A stretch of 64,000 bases of DNA from Nocardioides sp. (GTDB taxonomy: Bacteria > Actinomycetota > Actinomycetes > Propionibacteriales > Nocardioidaceae): assembly GCF_030150155.1 (NCBI RefSeq), contig NZ_JASLGR010000026.1, positions 1 through 64,000 of the forward strand. Direction: 5' to 3'. The notes beneath the pieces are model-generated. The model saw nothing but the letters and a program-made list of their open reading frames with translations. It had not been told where the DNA came from and made no database searches. Position 1 is the first letter of the stretch. The number at the start of each line of letters is the position of its first letter. The position numbers and the translations under genes were made by a program. Below are positions 16,745-25,175 of the stretch, piece after piece.

Positions 16745-18097
16745 ATGAGTGCGCAGAGTGGAACGTCCGGAGCGACCGAGGCGATCGCCGACTTCGTCGT
16801 ACGACCCCGCGAGGCTGGCGCCACTGCCGAGGCGGTCGGTCGGGTCCTGCTGGACACGGTCGCTGTCGCGATCGCGGGCCGGGCTGAGCCGGCGACCGCG
16901 GTGCTGCTCGACTGGGTTCTCGGTGAGGGGAGTGCGGGCACCGTTCCGGTCTGGGGCGGCGGCGTGCAGCTGAGCCCGTCGCGGGCGGCACTGGTCAACG
17001 GGACGGCTGCGCATGCACTGGACTGGGACGACGCCGTGCCGAGCATGCCGATGCATCCGGGGGCGGTCCTGATCCCCGCGTTGCTGGCCCAGGCCGACCC
17101 CTCCACGCCGGGGCGGGCGCTGGTGGCGGCGTACGACGTCGGGTCGGCGGCCTTCCGGGCGGTCTCCGAGGCGCTCCCGATCGAGGAGCACTACGGCCGT
17201 GGCTGGCACAACACCTCCACGACCGGTCGGCTCGCCGCCGTCGCCGCGCTCGCCCACCTCAGCGGCCTCGACCCGACGCAGACCCGGCACGCACTGGGGA
17301 TCGTCTCCTCGTCGGTAGCGGGCTCACTGGCGAACTTCGGCACGATGACGAAGCCGCTGCACGCCGGACAGGCTGCCCACGACGCGGTCGTCGCCGTCGA
17401 GCTCGCCCGCCGTGGCTTCACCGCGCACCCCCACCAGCTGGAGGCACCGCGTGGCTTTTTCGCCCTGTACGGCGCCACCAGCGGACTCGACGACCGGCTC
17501 GCCCGACTCCCGCAACGGCTGGAGCACTGGGCCGACGCCTGGGTCGAGGACTGGGCGATCAAGCTGCACCCGTCGTGCTTCGCCACCCATCTGGCGGTCG
17601 ATGCGGCCCTCGAGCTGCGATCCGACCTCGATCTTCGCCAGGTCGGCGCGATCGAGGTCACCGTGCCGAAGGCCTCGACGGGGCCGCTGCTGCTGCGGCG
17701 TCCCAGCACGGGGTTGGAGGCCAAGTTCACCCTGCACTACACGGTGGCGAGGGCGCTGGCGAGCGGGCCGCTGCGGCTCGCCGACTTCGTCGACGACCGT
17801 CTCGCCGACCCCGAGGTGGATCGCCTGATGGGACTCGTCACCCTCACCCTGGGTGATCCGGGGCCGACCCGGGTCACCGTCATGCTCGAGGACGGCACCA
17901 GCCGCACCGCCGAGGTCGCGGTCTCCTACGGCGATGCCCGTCGGCCGCTGAGCGACGCCGACCTGGAGGCGAAGGCACGGACCGCGCTCACCGGCGCCGG
18001 CTGGTCCGAGGCCGATGCGGTCACCCTGATCGGGGTGCTGCGGGCGTCGCCGTACGCCTCCGACCTGCGGGCCCTCGCGGGTGCACTGCGCCGGTGA
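16745..18097 (+). CDS. MmgE/PrpD-family protein
   Basis: 450 residues. Family features: ADFVVRP...LLDTVAVAIAG at the start, NGTAAHALDWDD (substrate-site Asp pair), HPGAVLIPALLA, GRGWHNTSTTGRLAAVAAL, TKPLHAGQAAHDAV and IKLHPSCFATH. Members are 2-methylcitrate dehydratases, cis-aconitate decarboxylases and related dehydratases/decarboxylases of organic acids. It lies 124 bp upstream of catabolic cluster I on the same strand and may act in acid metabolism downstream of that pathway, but the substrate cannot be named. Length is typical of the family. Confidence 0.88.
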   Translation: MSAQSGTSGATEAIADFVVRPREAGATAEAVGRVLLDTVAVAIAGRAEPATAVLLDWVLGEGSAGTVPVWGGGVQLSPSRAALVNGTAAHALDWDDAVPSMPMHPGAVLIPALLAQADPSTPGRALVAAYDVGSAAFRAVSEALPIEEHYGRGWHNTSTTGRLAAVAALAHLSGLDPTQTRHALGIVSSSVAGSLANFGTMTKPLHAGQAAHDAVVAVELARRGFTAHPHQLEAPRGFFALYGATSGLDDRLARLPQRLEHWADAWVEDWAIKLHPSCFATHLAVDAALELRSDLDLRQVGAIEVTVPKASTGPLLLRRPSTGLEAKFTLHYTVARALASGPLRLADFVDDRLADPEVDRLMGLVTLTLGDPGPTRVTVMLEDGTSRTAEVAVSYGDARRPLSDADLEAKARTALTGAGWSEADAVTLIGVLRASPYASDLRALAGALRR

Positions 18098-18162
18098 GGA
18101 CCCCCTGAGAACCCAGCTGAGAACCCGGCGCGTGCCGGTCCGTGGCACCACTTCCTACGCAG

Positions 18163-18178
18163 GGTGACCCCGCTCACA
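18163..18178. promoter_or_regulatory. CRP/GlxR-like site upstream of cluster I hydrolase
   Basis: GGTGACCCCGCTCACA matches the pattern TGTGA-N6-TCACA in nine of ten defined positions. It ends 43 bp before the hydrolase ATG. One of six similar sites in cluster I. Confidence 0.5.
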
Positions 18179-18221
18179 GCACGCTGAGGATCTGCCCCGA
18201 CCGTCTCTGAGAGGACGTCCC

Positions 18222-19058
18222 ATGACGCTCGACCTGACCGATGCCGCCACGACGAAGCACGTGACCCTGCCTTCGGGCACGGTGAAGTACAACGTGGCCG
18301 GCTCCGGCTATCCGGTGATCTTCCTGCACGGCAGCGGCCCCGGAGCGACCGGCTGGAGCAACTTCGGCCCCAACATCGCCGAGCTGGCCGAGCAGTTCAC
18401 CTGCTACGCCCCCGACATGCCCGGCTGGGGTGACTCCGACCCGGTCAGTGCCGAGGATCGCAACCACGTCCAGTCGGCCCTGGAGTTCATGGACGCGCTC
18501 GGCATCGAGAAGGCCGCGTTCGTCGGCAACTCGATGGGTGGAGCGACCACCATCCGCTTCGCCGTCGAGCACCCGGAGCGTCTGTCCCACCTGATCACGA
18601 TGGGGGCCGGTGCGACCGGGGTGAAGCTCTTCGGTGCCGGAGACGGGCCGACGGAGGGGATCAAGATCCTGCTCAAGGGCTACCGCGAGCCGAGCCTCGC
18701 CACGATGCGCGAGCTCGTCGACGTGATGAGCTTCGACTCCGGCGATCTGGCTGAGGAGCGCGCCCAGGTCCGGCTCGACGCCGTGCTGCGCCGCCCCGAG
18801 CACGCCACCAACTTCCTCTCCGGTCCGCGCCCGGCCCGCGACTTCCCGGCCGAGCACCTGCTGGCCGGGATCACCGCGCCGGCCCTGCTGATCCACGGCC
18901 GCGACGACCGCGTGGTGCACCCGGAGAACGGGCTCAAGCTCAATGCCCTGATCCCGAACAGTCGGCTCTACCAGATCAACAGGTGTGGTCACTGGGCGCA
19001 GATCGAGCACGCCGCGGAGTTCAACCGCGTGGTGGCCGACTTCATCACCCACGCCTGA
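18222..19058 (+). CDS. Alpha/beta hydrolase, meta-cleavage-product hydrolase type
   Basis: 278 residues, C-C bond hydrolase of the BphD/HsaD/MhpC family. It shows FLHGSGPGATGWSNF (oxyanion hole), the nucleophile elbow G-N-S104-M-G-G, the acid in IHGRDDR (about D232), and the catalytic His in RCGHWAQIEH. The product of extradiol ring cleavage, a 2-hydroxy-6-oxo-dienoate, is the usual substrate. First gene of a three-gene unit with the reductase (45 bp on) and MFS gene. A GGACG-rich leader precedes the ATG. Confidence 0.9.
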   Translation: MTLDLTDAATTKHVTLPSGTVKYNVAGSGYPVIFLHGSGPGATGWSNFGPNIAELAEQFTCYAPDMPGWGDSDPVSAEDRNHVQSALEFMDALGIEKAAFVGNSMGGATTIRFAVEHPERLSHLITMGAGATGVKLFGAGDGPTEGIKILLKGYREPSLATMRELVDVMSFDSGDLAEERAQVRLDAVLRRPEHATNFLSGPRPARDFPAEHLLAGITAPALLIHGRDDRVVHPENGLKLNALIPNSRLYQINRCGHWAQIEHAAEFNRVVADFITHA

Positions 19059-19103
19059 CCCACTCCACCCGACCCCCGCTCGACCACCCGCTGGAAGGCA
19101 GCC

Positions 19104-20270
19104 ATGACACAGACCGCACTGGACCCGGGACGCTTCCGTGAGGTGCTCGGGCACTACCCGACCGGCGTCGTGGTGGTGACGGCGTTCGACGACTCCGGGA
19201 CCCCGGTCGGGATGACCGTCGGCTCGTTCAGCTCGGTCTCGCTGGATCCGCCCCTGGTCACCTACCTGCCGATGCGCAGCTCGCGGACCTTCGAGCGGAT
19301 CCGGTCGGCGCCGGTCTTCTGCATCAACATCCTGGCCGGCGACCAAGAGGACCTGTGCCGCCACTTCGCCTCGGGGCCACGTGACTTCCAGCGTCTGGGC
19401 TGGCACGTGTCCCCGGGCGGCGCCCCGGTCCTGGAGGGCACGGTGGGGTGGATCGAGTGCACGACGTACGACGTCACCGAGGCGGGTGACCACTACCTCG
19501 TGCTCGGCCAGGTCCGTGCGCTCGAGGTCGAGCGTCCGGTCCAGCCGCTGCTGTTCTTCCAGGGCGGGTATGGGCGGTTCACCCCGCGTTCCTTGATCGC
19601 CTTGCCCGAGCGGGACCTGATCGCCGGCGTGCAGCTGGCCGAGGTCGCCCGCTGTGAGCTGGAAGGGCTGACCCGGGATCTCGGTGTCCAGGCCTCGGCG
19701 ATGGCCGAGGTCGGGGGACAGCTGGTCGTCGTGGGGGCCACCGCGGCCCCGGGCCTCCCGGTCGACCCGCCGCCCGGCGATCGGGTGCCGCTGCGGCCAC
19801 CGCTGGGCGAGCTCTACGTGGCCTGGCAGGGACCGGAGGCGGAGGAGGCGTGGCTCGCGCAGCTCCGGCCCCACAGTGAGGAGCTGCGTGAGTCCTACCG
19901 GCGGCGCCTCGCCCTGGCCCGCGAGCGGGGGTGGGCGATGGCTCGGGCCTGCCGGGTGCCGGAGGCCGAGTTCTATGCCGACCTGCGTGCCTACGGTGCC
20001 AGCGACCTGACCCCCGAACGGGCTCGCCAGGTCGAGGCCCGGATCGCCGAGGTCTCGGAGAGCTACGAGCCGGTCGAGGTCGAGCCCGGCACCCGCTACG
20101 ACGTCACGTCACTGGTCGCTCCGGTCTTCGGACCCGAGGGAGCCGTCGAGCTGGTGATCCGGATCTGTCGGCTGCCGGCCGGTGCCGACGGGCTCGAGGT
20201 GGAGGGCTGGATCGCCCGGCTGACCGAGGCGGCCGCCCGGATCGGACGGGCCCTCGGTCCGACGGAGTGA
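19104..20270 (+). CDS. Flavin reductase fused to IclR-type effector-binding domain (copy 1)
   Basis: 388 residues. The N-terminal about 165 residues form an HpaC/HsaB-like FMN/FAD reductase domain: LGHYPTGVVVVTA, TVGSFSSVSLDPPLV, FCINILAGDQEDLCRHFA, EAGDHYLVLGQV, LLFFQGGYGRF. The C-terminal about 210 residues (from IAGVQLAEVARCELEGL) follow the fold and motif spacing of the IclR effector-binding (GAF-like) domain, including RRRLALARERGWAMARA and LVAPVFGPEGAVELVIRI. There is no HTH. It would supply reduced flavin to a cluster monooxygenase, with the C-terminal domain possibly sensing the phenolic substrate. GTG of the MFS gene overlaps its stop. Confidence 0.85.
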   Translation: MTQTALDPGRFREVLGHYPTGVVVVTAFDDSGTPVGMTVGSFSSVSLDPPLVTYLPMRSSRTFERIRSAPVFCINILAGDQEDLCRHFASGPRDFQRLGWHVSPGGAPVLEGTVGWIECTTYDVTEAGDHYLVLGQVRALEVERPVQPLLFFQGGYGRFTPRSLIALPERDLIAGVQLAEVARCELEGLTRDLGVQASAMAEVGGQLVVVGATAAPGLPVDPPPGDRVPLRPPLGELYVAWQGPEAEEAWLAQLRPHSEELRESYRRRLALARERGWAMARACRVPEAEFYADLRAYGASDLTPERARQVEARIAEVSESYEPVEVEPGTRYDVTSLVAPVFGPEGAVELVIRICRLPAGADGLEVEGWIARLTEAAARIGRALGPTE

Positions 20271-21577
20271 GCACGTCGTCGACGCCGAGCGGCCTGCGCT
20301 ACGCCGCGCGGGCCTTCGCGCACCGCAACTACCTGCTGTTCTGGTGCGGTGCGCTCGGCTCGAACGTCGGCAGCTGGCTGGCCAACCTGGCCGTGCCGTA
20401 CGTGCTCTTCCAGCTCACCGGTAGCGCGCTCTGGGTCGGTGCGGCCAGCGTCGCCCAGCTGCTTCCCGGTGTTCTGCTCGGCCCCTGGGGTGGCTCGTTG
20501 GCCGACCGGTGCGATCGGCGCCGGGTGCTGCTGGTCACCCAGACCGGGATGGCGGTCTCGGCGAGCTGTCTGTGGCTGATCTGGGCCACCGGCGTCGCCA
20601 CCCCGTGGATGTTCATGGTGGTGCTCGGCATGGTCAGCCTGTTCCAGGGCGTGAACCTCCCGGTCTGGCAGTCCTTCGTCAACGACCTCGTGCCCCGCGA
20701 GGACCTCAGCTCGGCGGTGGCATTGAACTCCCTGCAGTTCAACGGCGCCCGAGCGCTGGGACCCGCGCTGGCGGGGATCCTGATCGCGACGCTCGGTCCT
20801 GGGTGGGCGTTCTTCCTCAACGGGATGTCCTTCGTCGGTGTGCTGCTCGCGCTGGCCGCCGTACGGCTGCCGTCGGCGCCTGCCCCGCCGACACCGCGAC
20901 CCCAGGTCCTGCGCGACTTCGTCGCCGCCGTTCGCTACGTCGGCGGCCAGCCGGGCATCCAGATCGCGATCCTGCTCTCGGTGATCGTCGGTGTGCTCGG
21001 CAACCCGATCTTCACCCTCACCGTCGTCTTCGCCGACGACGTCTTCCAGGTCGGCGCGCTGGGCCTCGGGCTGATGGGTGCCGCACTGGGTGCCGGCAGC
21101 CTGCTGGTGGCACCGCTGATCTCCGGTGGCATCCCCGGGCTGACCCTCGGTCGGATCACCCGTCTCGCCCTGCCCTGGTACGGCGTGATGCTGATCGGCT
21201 TCGCGCTCTCGGGGCGGTACGCCGTCGGCTGCCTGCTCCTCGTCGGCGTGGGGATGGGGTTCATGGCCCTGATCGCCTCGGCCAACACGGCGATCCAGCT
21301 GATCGTCGCGGGGCCGGTTCGGGGCCGGGTGATCTCGGTACGGATCGTGGTGTTCAGCACCTCGATGCCGCTCGGCTCGGCGCTCCAGGGCTGGGTCGCC
21401 GACCAGGTCGGTGCCCCGGCCACCGTGGCGGGTGCCGGCGTGCTCGTGCTGGTCGCGGCGGTGCTGCTCTCCGGTCTGGATCGGGGGCGCTGGCTGGCCC
21501 GCCTCGACGACCCGCACGACGAGGCTGTGCCACCTGGTGGCACGACTTTGGCCCCCACCTCTTCCGGCCACGGGTGA
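20267..21577 (+). CDS. MFS transporter
   Basis: 436 residues with about 12 hydrophobic helices, beginning at a GTG that overlaps the reductase stop (GTGA). The loop 2-3 motif GGSLADRCDRRRVLL matches the MFS GxxxDRxGRR signature, and the overall pattern (HRNYLLFWCGALGSNVGSWL, PREDLSSAVALNSLQFNGARALGPALAG) is that of the MFS_3/EntS-like exporter group. In this operon it could export toxic intermediates or import substrate; direction cannot be told from the sequence. Confidence 0.88.
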   Translation: MSTSSTPSGLRYAARAFAHRNYLLFWCGALGSNVGSWLANLAVPYVLFQLTGSALWVGAASVAQLLPGVLLGPWGGSLADRCDRRRVLLVTQTGMAVSASCLWLIWATGVATPWMFMVVLGMVSLFQGVNLPVWQSFVNDLVPREDLSSAVALNSLQFNGARALGPALAGILIATLGPGWAFFLNGMSFVGVLLALAAVRLPSAPAPPTPRPQVLRDFVAAVRYVGGQPGIQIAILLSVIVGVLGNPIFTLTVVFADDVFQVGALGLGLMGAALGAGSLLVAPLISGGIPGLTLGRITRLALPWYGVMLIGFALSGRYAVGCLLLVGVGMGFMALIASANTAIQLIVAGPVRGRVISVRIVVFSTSMPLGSALQGWVADQVGAPATVAGAGVLVLVAAVLLSGLDRGRWLARLDDPHDEAVPPGGTTLAPTSSGHG

Positions 21578-21588
21578 CGGCGGTCACA
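21573..21588. promoter_or_regulatory. CRP/GlxR-like site upstream of iclR
   Basis: GGTGACGGCGGTCACA, matching TGTGA-N6-TCACA in nine of ten positions. It overlaps the MFS stop codon and ends 37 bp before the regulator start. Confidence 0.5.
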
Positions 21589-21625
21589 CTGCTGGCGACG
21601 CAGTCGGGTCGACGGGAGTGAACAG

Positions 21626-22423
21626 GTGACGGTGATGACCGAGGCAAGGCCGAACGAGGGCGTGATGACCTCCGTGACCAAGGCACTGATCCTCCTGGAC
21701 GCCTTCCGGCAGGTCGGCCCGGTCGCCGGGGTCAGCGACCTCGCCCGCGCCACGGGCCTGCCCAAGTCGACGGCGTTCCGGCTGCTGAACCAGCTCGCCG
21801 CCAACGGCTTCCTCAACCGCAACGGCACCGACTACCGGCTCTCCCAGCACGTCTTCGAGCTGGGCAACTCGGTGCCGATGTGCCAGCCGGGAGACCTGCG
21901 CAGCATCGCCGGCCCGTTCCTCTCCGAGCTCTTCGCTGCCTCCCGGACGGTCGCGCACCTGGGCGTGCTCGACGATCTGGACGTGCTCTACCTCGACAAG
22001 ATCCAGGGCCGTACCGGTGCGCACGTCCCGACGGTGGTCGGCAGCAGGGTGCCCGCGTCCTGCACGGCGCTGGGCAAGGCGATCCTGCCGTTCGGGCACC
22101 GGGACTCCATCGAGCGGATCCTCCAGGCCGGGCTGGAGCGCCAGACCCGCTACTCGATCGCCGCGCCGGGGCTCTTCGTCAGCGAGCTCAAGCAGGTCCG
22201 TGAACGCGGCGTCGCCTTCGACCGCGAGGAGTCCGCACTCGGGCTCACCTCGGTCGCCGCGCCGATCATCTGGCGCGGTGTCGCCATCGCCGCGATCTCC
22301 ACCTCGGGGCCGACCGGACGCTTCGACCCGGTGCTCTACGGCTCCCAGGTGAAGGCGGCCGCCAACGAGATCGCCGCGCTCTACGGCGCCCACATGCGGG
22401 ACCTGGAGCTCGAACGGGAGTAG
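21626..22423 (+). CDS. IclR-family transcriptional regulator of cluster I
   Basis: 265 residues from GTG 21626 (ATG 21635 also possible). The N-terminal winged HTH (SVTKALILLDAFRQVGPVAGVSDLARATGLPKSTAFRLLNQLAANGFL) is followed by a GAF-like effector domain (LGVLDDLDVLYLDKIQG, SRVPASCTALGKAILP, RERGVAFDREESALGLTSVAAPI). IclR proteins in aromatic clusters bind the substrate or a ring-cleavage product. It is the only HTH regulator in cluster I and sits between two same-strand transcription units; the inverted repeats near 22428 and 29050 are candidate operators. The C-terminal domain is homologous in layout to those fused to the two flavin reductases. Confidence 0.92.
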   Translation: MTVMTEARPNEGVMTSVTKALILLDAFRQVGPVAGVSDLARATGLPKSTAFRLLNQLAANGFLNRNGTDYRLSQHVFELGNSVPMCQPGDLRSIAGPFLSELFAASRTVAHLGVLDDLDVLYLDKIQGRTGAHVPTVVGSRVPASCTALGKAILPFGHRDSIERILQAGLERQTRYSIAAPGLFVSELKQVRERGVAFDREESALGLTSVAAPIIWRGVAIAAISTSGPTGRFDPVLYGSQVKAAANEIAALYGAHMRDLELERE

Positions 22424-22458
22424 CCGTTTCACTCCCTGGCACGTCCTCGTCGCGCTGC

Positions 22459-22474
22459 TGTGACGTAGGTCGCA
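22459..22474. promoter_or_regulatory. CRP/GlxR-like site upstream of monooxygenase
   Basis: TGTGACGTAGGTCGCA, one mismatch from TGTGA-N6-TCACA; ends 69 bp before the monooxygenase GTG. Just upstream (about 22428-22443) TTTCACTCCCTGGCACG resembles the inverted repeat at 29050. Confidence 0.5.
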
Positions 22475-22543
22475 CCATCGTGACTCGGCCGAGTGTCGGC
22501 CACGGCCCTGCGGGGCCACGGAGAGCACGAGACGGAGTGCAAC

Positions 22544-23722
22544 GTGAACGAGGTGCGCGAGCGGATCGCCAAGATCGGCGACTTCCTGGAGGAGAACGGA
22601 CCCGCCTGCGAGGAGCTGGGACGGCTGACCGACGAGGCCGCCGAGCGCCTGCGTTGGAGCGGCATCGTGAAGATGCTCCAGCCGCGCGAGTACGGCGGCG
22701 AGGAGGCCCACCCCGTCGACTTCTTCGAGTCCGTGATGGAGGTCGGGTCCCGGTCGGGCTCGATCGGCTGGGTCTCCGGCGTCGTCGGCGTGCACCCCTG
22801 GGAGATGGCTCAGGTCGACCCGTCGGTGCAGGAGCAGGTCTGGGGAGCCGGGGCACCCGACGGCACCGACACCTGGATCGCGTCGCCGTACTCGCCGCTG
22901 GGTCGTCTTCGCCGGGTCGACGGCGGCTATGTCTGCAACGGGCGGTGGTCGTTCTCCTCGGGCACCGACCACTGCTCCTGGATCATCCTGGGGGCACTCG
23001 TCACCGGCGCCGACGGCACCGTCGACCGTAGCGAGCCGGTGCGTCACATCATCCTGCCGCGCAGCGACTACGAGATCGTGGCCGACTCCTGGGAGGTGAT
23101 CGGGCTGGAGGGCACCGGCAGCAAGGACGTCGTCATCACCGACACGTTCATCCCCGACGTTCGCGTGATCGACCCCGACGCGCTCCCGGACACGCTCGCT
23201 GAGCGCGGCCGGGACAGCGCGCTGTACCGGATGCCGTTCGCTGTGATGTTCTCCGGCGTGATCGCCTGTGGCTCGCTGGCGATCGCCCAGGGGGCGCTGC
23301 GCTCCTTCGTCGAGTACGCCGGCACCCGGGTCGACTCGAAGGGGTCGGCCGCGGCCAGCAACCCGCACCAGCTGGTCGCCCTGGGGGAGGCCAGCGCCGA
23401 CATCGCCGCCAGCCGGCTCCAGTTCCTCGACGACATCAAGCGGATCTACGACCTGGCTGCTGCCGGTGCCGAGATCCCGGCCGCCGCCCGACTGGAGGTC
23501 CGACGCAACCAGGTCCGGGCCGTGCGCCGGGCGATGAACGCCGTCGACTCCCTCTTCGTCCACGCCGGTGGGGCGGCGCTGCGCCGTGACCAGCAGTTCC
23601 AGCGGTTCTTCCGTGACATGCACGCGGCGATGAACCACGCGAACAACGCCGCCGAGATCACCTACGAGGGCTACGGTCGCCACCTCTTCGGGCTCTCCGT
23701 CCCGCCCGGCGTGCGTTACTGA
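22544..23722 (+). CDS. HsaA-type flavin-dependent monooxygenase (acyl-CoA dehydrogenase fold), copy 1
   Basis: 392 residues from GTG 22544, which has GGAG six bases upstream; a GTG at 22493 would add 17 residues. It belongs to the group D two-component phenol hydroxylases with the acyl-CoA dehydrogenase fold (HsaA, HpaB-C2 relatives): KMLQPREYGGEEAHPVDFFE, GSIGWVSGVVGVHPWE, RWSFSSGTDHCSWIILGA, WEVIGLEGTGSKDVVI, and the C-terminal helices with FRDMHAAMNHANNAAE. Such enzymes use FADH2 or FMNH2 from a separate reductase to ortho-hydroxylate phenols. It is transcribed alone and closed by a hairpin terminator. It is paralogous to the monooxygenase at 33183. Confidence 0.88.
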   Translation: MNEVRERIAKIGDFLEENGPACEELGRLTDEAAERLRWSGIVKMLQPREYGGEEAHPVDFFESVMEVGSRSGSIGWVSGVVGVHPWEMAQVDPSVQEQVWGAGAPDGTDTWIASPYSPLGRLRRVDGGYVCNGRWSFSSGTDHCSWIILGALVTGADGTVDRSEPVRHIILPRSDYEIVADSWEVIGLEGTGSKDVVITDTFIPDVRVIDPDALPDTLAERGRDSALYRMPFAVMFSGVIACGSLAIAQGALRSFVEYAGTRVDSKGSAAASNPHQLVALGEASADIAASRLQFLDDIKRIYDLAAAGAEIPAAARLEVRRNQVRAVRRAMNAVDSLFVHAGGAALRRDQQFQRFFRDMHAAMNHANNAAEITYEGYGRHLFGLSVPPGVRY

Positions 23723-23763
23723 CACTCCTCGCGGGGCTCGTGACGCCCCGCCTCCTCGGCCCC

Positions 23764-23797
23764 GCCCTGGCCGCGCCTGCGTTGGCGCGGCCAGGGC
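23764..23797 (+). terminator. Hairpin terminator after monooxygenase copy 1
   Basis: Perfect 14-bp stem (GCCCTGGCCGCGCC and its complement) with a 6-nt loop, 41 bp downstream of the stop, followed by GTTCGTCG. Confidence 0.75.
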
Positions 23798-23928
23798 GTT
23801 CGTCGTGGTGCTGCCGGGCAGGGGAACGGCCCGCCGGCCGGCGTACGGCAGCGGGGTCGGCGACCTGGTGCGGAGCCTGTGCCATCCCGCGAAACGAGGC
23901 GCTGGCTGTCCCCGAGCGGCGTTCCTAC

Positions 23929-23944
23929 TGTGACGCGCACCACA
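23929..23944. promoter_or_regulatory. CRP/GlxR-like site upstream of the ABC importer
   Basis: TGTGACGCGCACCACA, one mismatch from TGTGA-N6-TCACA; ends 46 bp before the substrate-binding protein ATG. Confidence 0.45.
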
Positions 23945-23990
23945 TCCGGTGTCGGCCGTCCAGCACGGTCAACGAACGAAGGACAAACTC

Positions 23991-25175
23991 ATGTCACTGT
24001 CGCGACAGCGCGGTCTCCGCGCTCGGATTCTCGGGATCGCCAGTATCTCCCTTGCAGCTCTCGCGCTCTCGGCGTGCGGCAGCAGCGACACCTCCGCCAC
24101 CGGGGGTGAGGCCACCGCCGGTGCCAGCGCCTCCTCGGCGTCGGTCAGCGACGCCAAGGCCGCCATCGCGAAGCTCGAGCAGCCGGTGGCGTCGTGGCCC
24201 GCAGCGACGAAGCTGTCGAAGACCACCGACCTGAGCGGCAAGAAGATCATGGTGATCCCGCTCGGCGACACCATCCCGGTGCTGCACGGCTTCGGGCTCG
24301 GTGCCAAGCAGGCACTGGAGCACCTCGGCGCCACTGTCGACGTCTGCGACGGCAAGGTCAGCCCGACCACGGTCGCGACCTGTCTCCAGCAGGCCCAGGC
24401 GCAGAAGGACTTCGCCGTCATCTCGTTCTTCGTCTCGTACCCGATGGACGCCAACGCCTTCGACGCTCTGGCCAAGTCCGGCACCAAGGTGATCATCGCC
24501 GGTGACTCGCCCGAGGAGGGCAAGAGCTACCACGAGAACATCGGCTTCTTCTCCTTCGGCGAGAACCTGAAGACCCTCGCGCAGCACTCCGCGGAGGCCG
24601 CGATCGCCGAGGAGGGCGACAACGCCCACGTCATCTGGATGGGACAGACCGACTCGGCCGACACCGTCGCCGCCGCCACCGAGGGCCAGGCCCGGATGAA
24701 GGAGCTGTGCCCGAAGTGCACGGTCGTCCTCGACCGCTACAGCACCGCCAACGCCGACCAGATCGCCTCCAACCTGAGCGCGCTGCTGGTGCAGAACCCG
24801 AAGACCAACATCGTCGTGCTGCCGGTCGACACGATCGCCTCCAACGCCCTTCAGGGCATCCAGAGCGCCGGGTTCGCCTCCAAGGTGAAGCTGATCTCGA
24901 CCGGCTCGGACCTGTCCGGCCTCCAGCGGATCAAGTCCGGCCAGCAGGCCCACGACTTCGCCGCGCCGGTGATCTATGACGGCTACGCCGCGGTCAACGC
25001 CCTGATGCAGCTCGCCGCCGGTGACACCGTGACGCCGCTGCAGAACGTCACCCGCGACATCACCAAGAACAACATCGACTCGATCACGATCAACGACACC
25101 GAGTACTTCACCTCGCACTGGTTCGGCTCCGACACCTTCATCCAGGACTTCTACACGGCCTGGGGCGCGAAGTGA
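23991..25175 (+). CDS. Sugar-type ABC transporter substrate-binding lipoprotein
   Basis: 394 residues. Lipoprotein signal with lipobox LALSAC (Cys near residue 29) after a Ser/Arg-rich n-region, then a Ser/Ala/Thr linker and a type I periplasmic-binding fold: KKIMVIPLGDTIPVLHGFGLGAKQALEHLGATVDVCDG, VIIAGDSPEEG, HVIWMGQTDSADTVAAATEGQARMKELCP, VVLPVDTIASNALQGIQSAG, KLISTGSDLSGLQRIKSGQQ. This is the ribose/xylose-binding clan (Peripla_BP_4). GAAGGA eight bases upstream fixes the start. In an aromatic cluster it may bind an aromatic alcohol or glycoside instead of a free sugar. Its stop overlaps the ATPase GTG. Confidence 0.92.
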   Translation: MSLSRQRGLRARILGIASISLAALALSACGSSDTSATGGEATAGASASSASVSDAKAAIAKLEQPVASWPAATKLSKTTDLSGKKIMVIPLGDTIPVLHGFGLGAKQALEHLGATVDVCDGKVSPTTVATCLQQAQAQKDFAVISFFVSYPMDANAFDALAKSGTKVIIAGDSPEEGKSYHENIGFFSFGENLKTLAQHSAEAAIAEEGDNAHVIWMGQTDSADTVAAATEGQARMKELCPKCTVVLDRYSTANADQIASNLSALLVQNPKTNIVVLPVDTIASNALQGIQSAGFASKVKLISTGSDLSGLQRIKSGQQAHDFAAPVIYDGYAAVNALMQLAAGDTVTPLQNVTRDITKNNIDSITINDTEYFTSHWFGSDTFIQDFYTAWGAK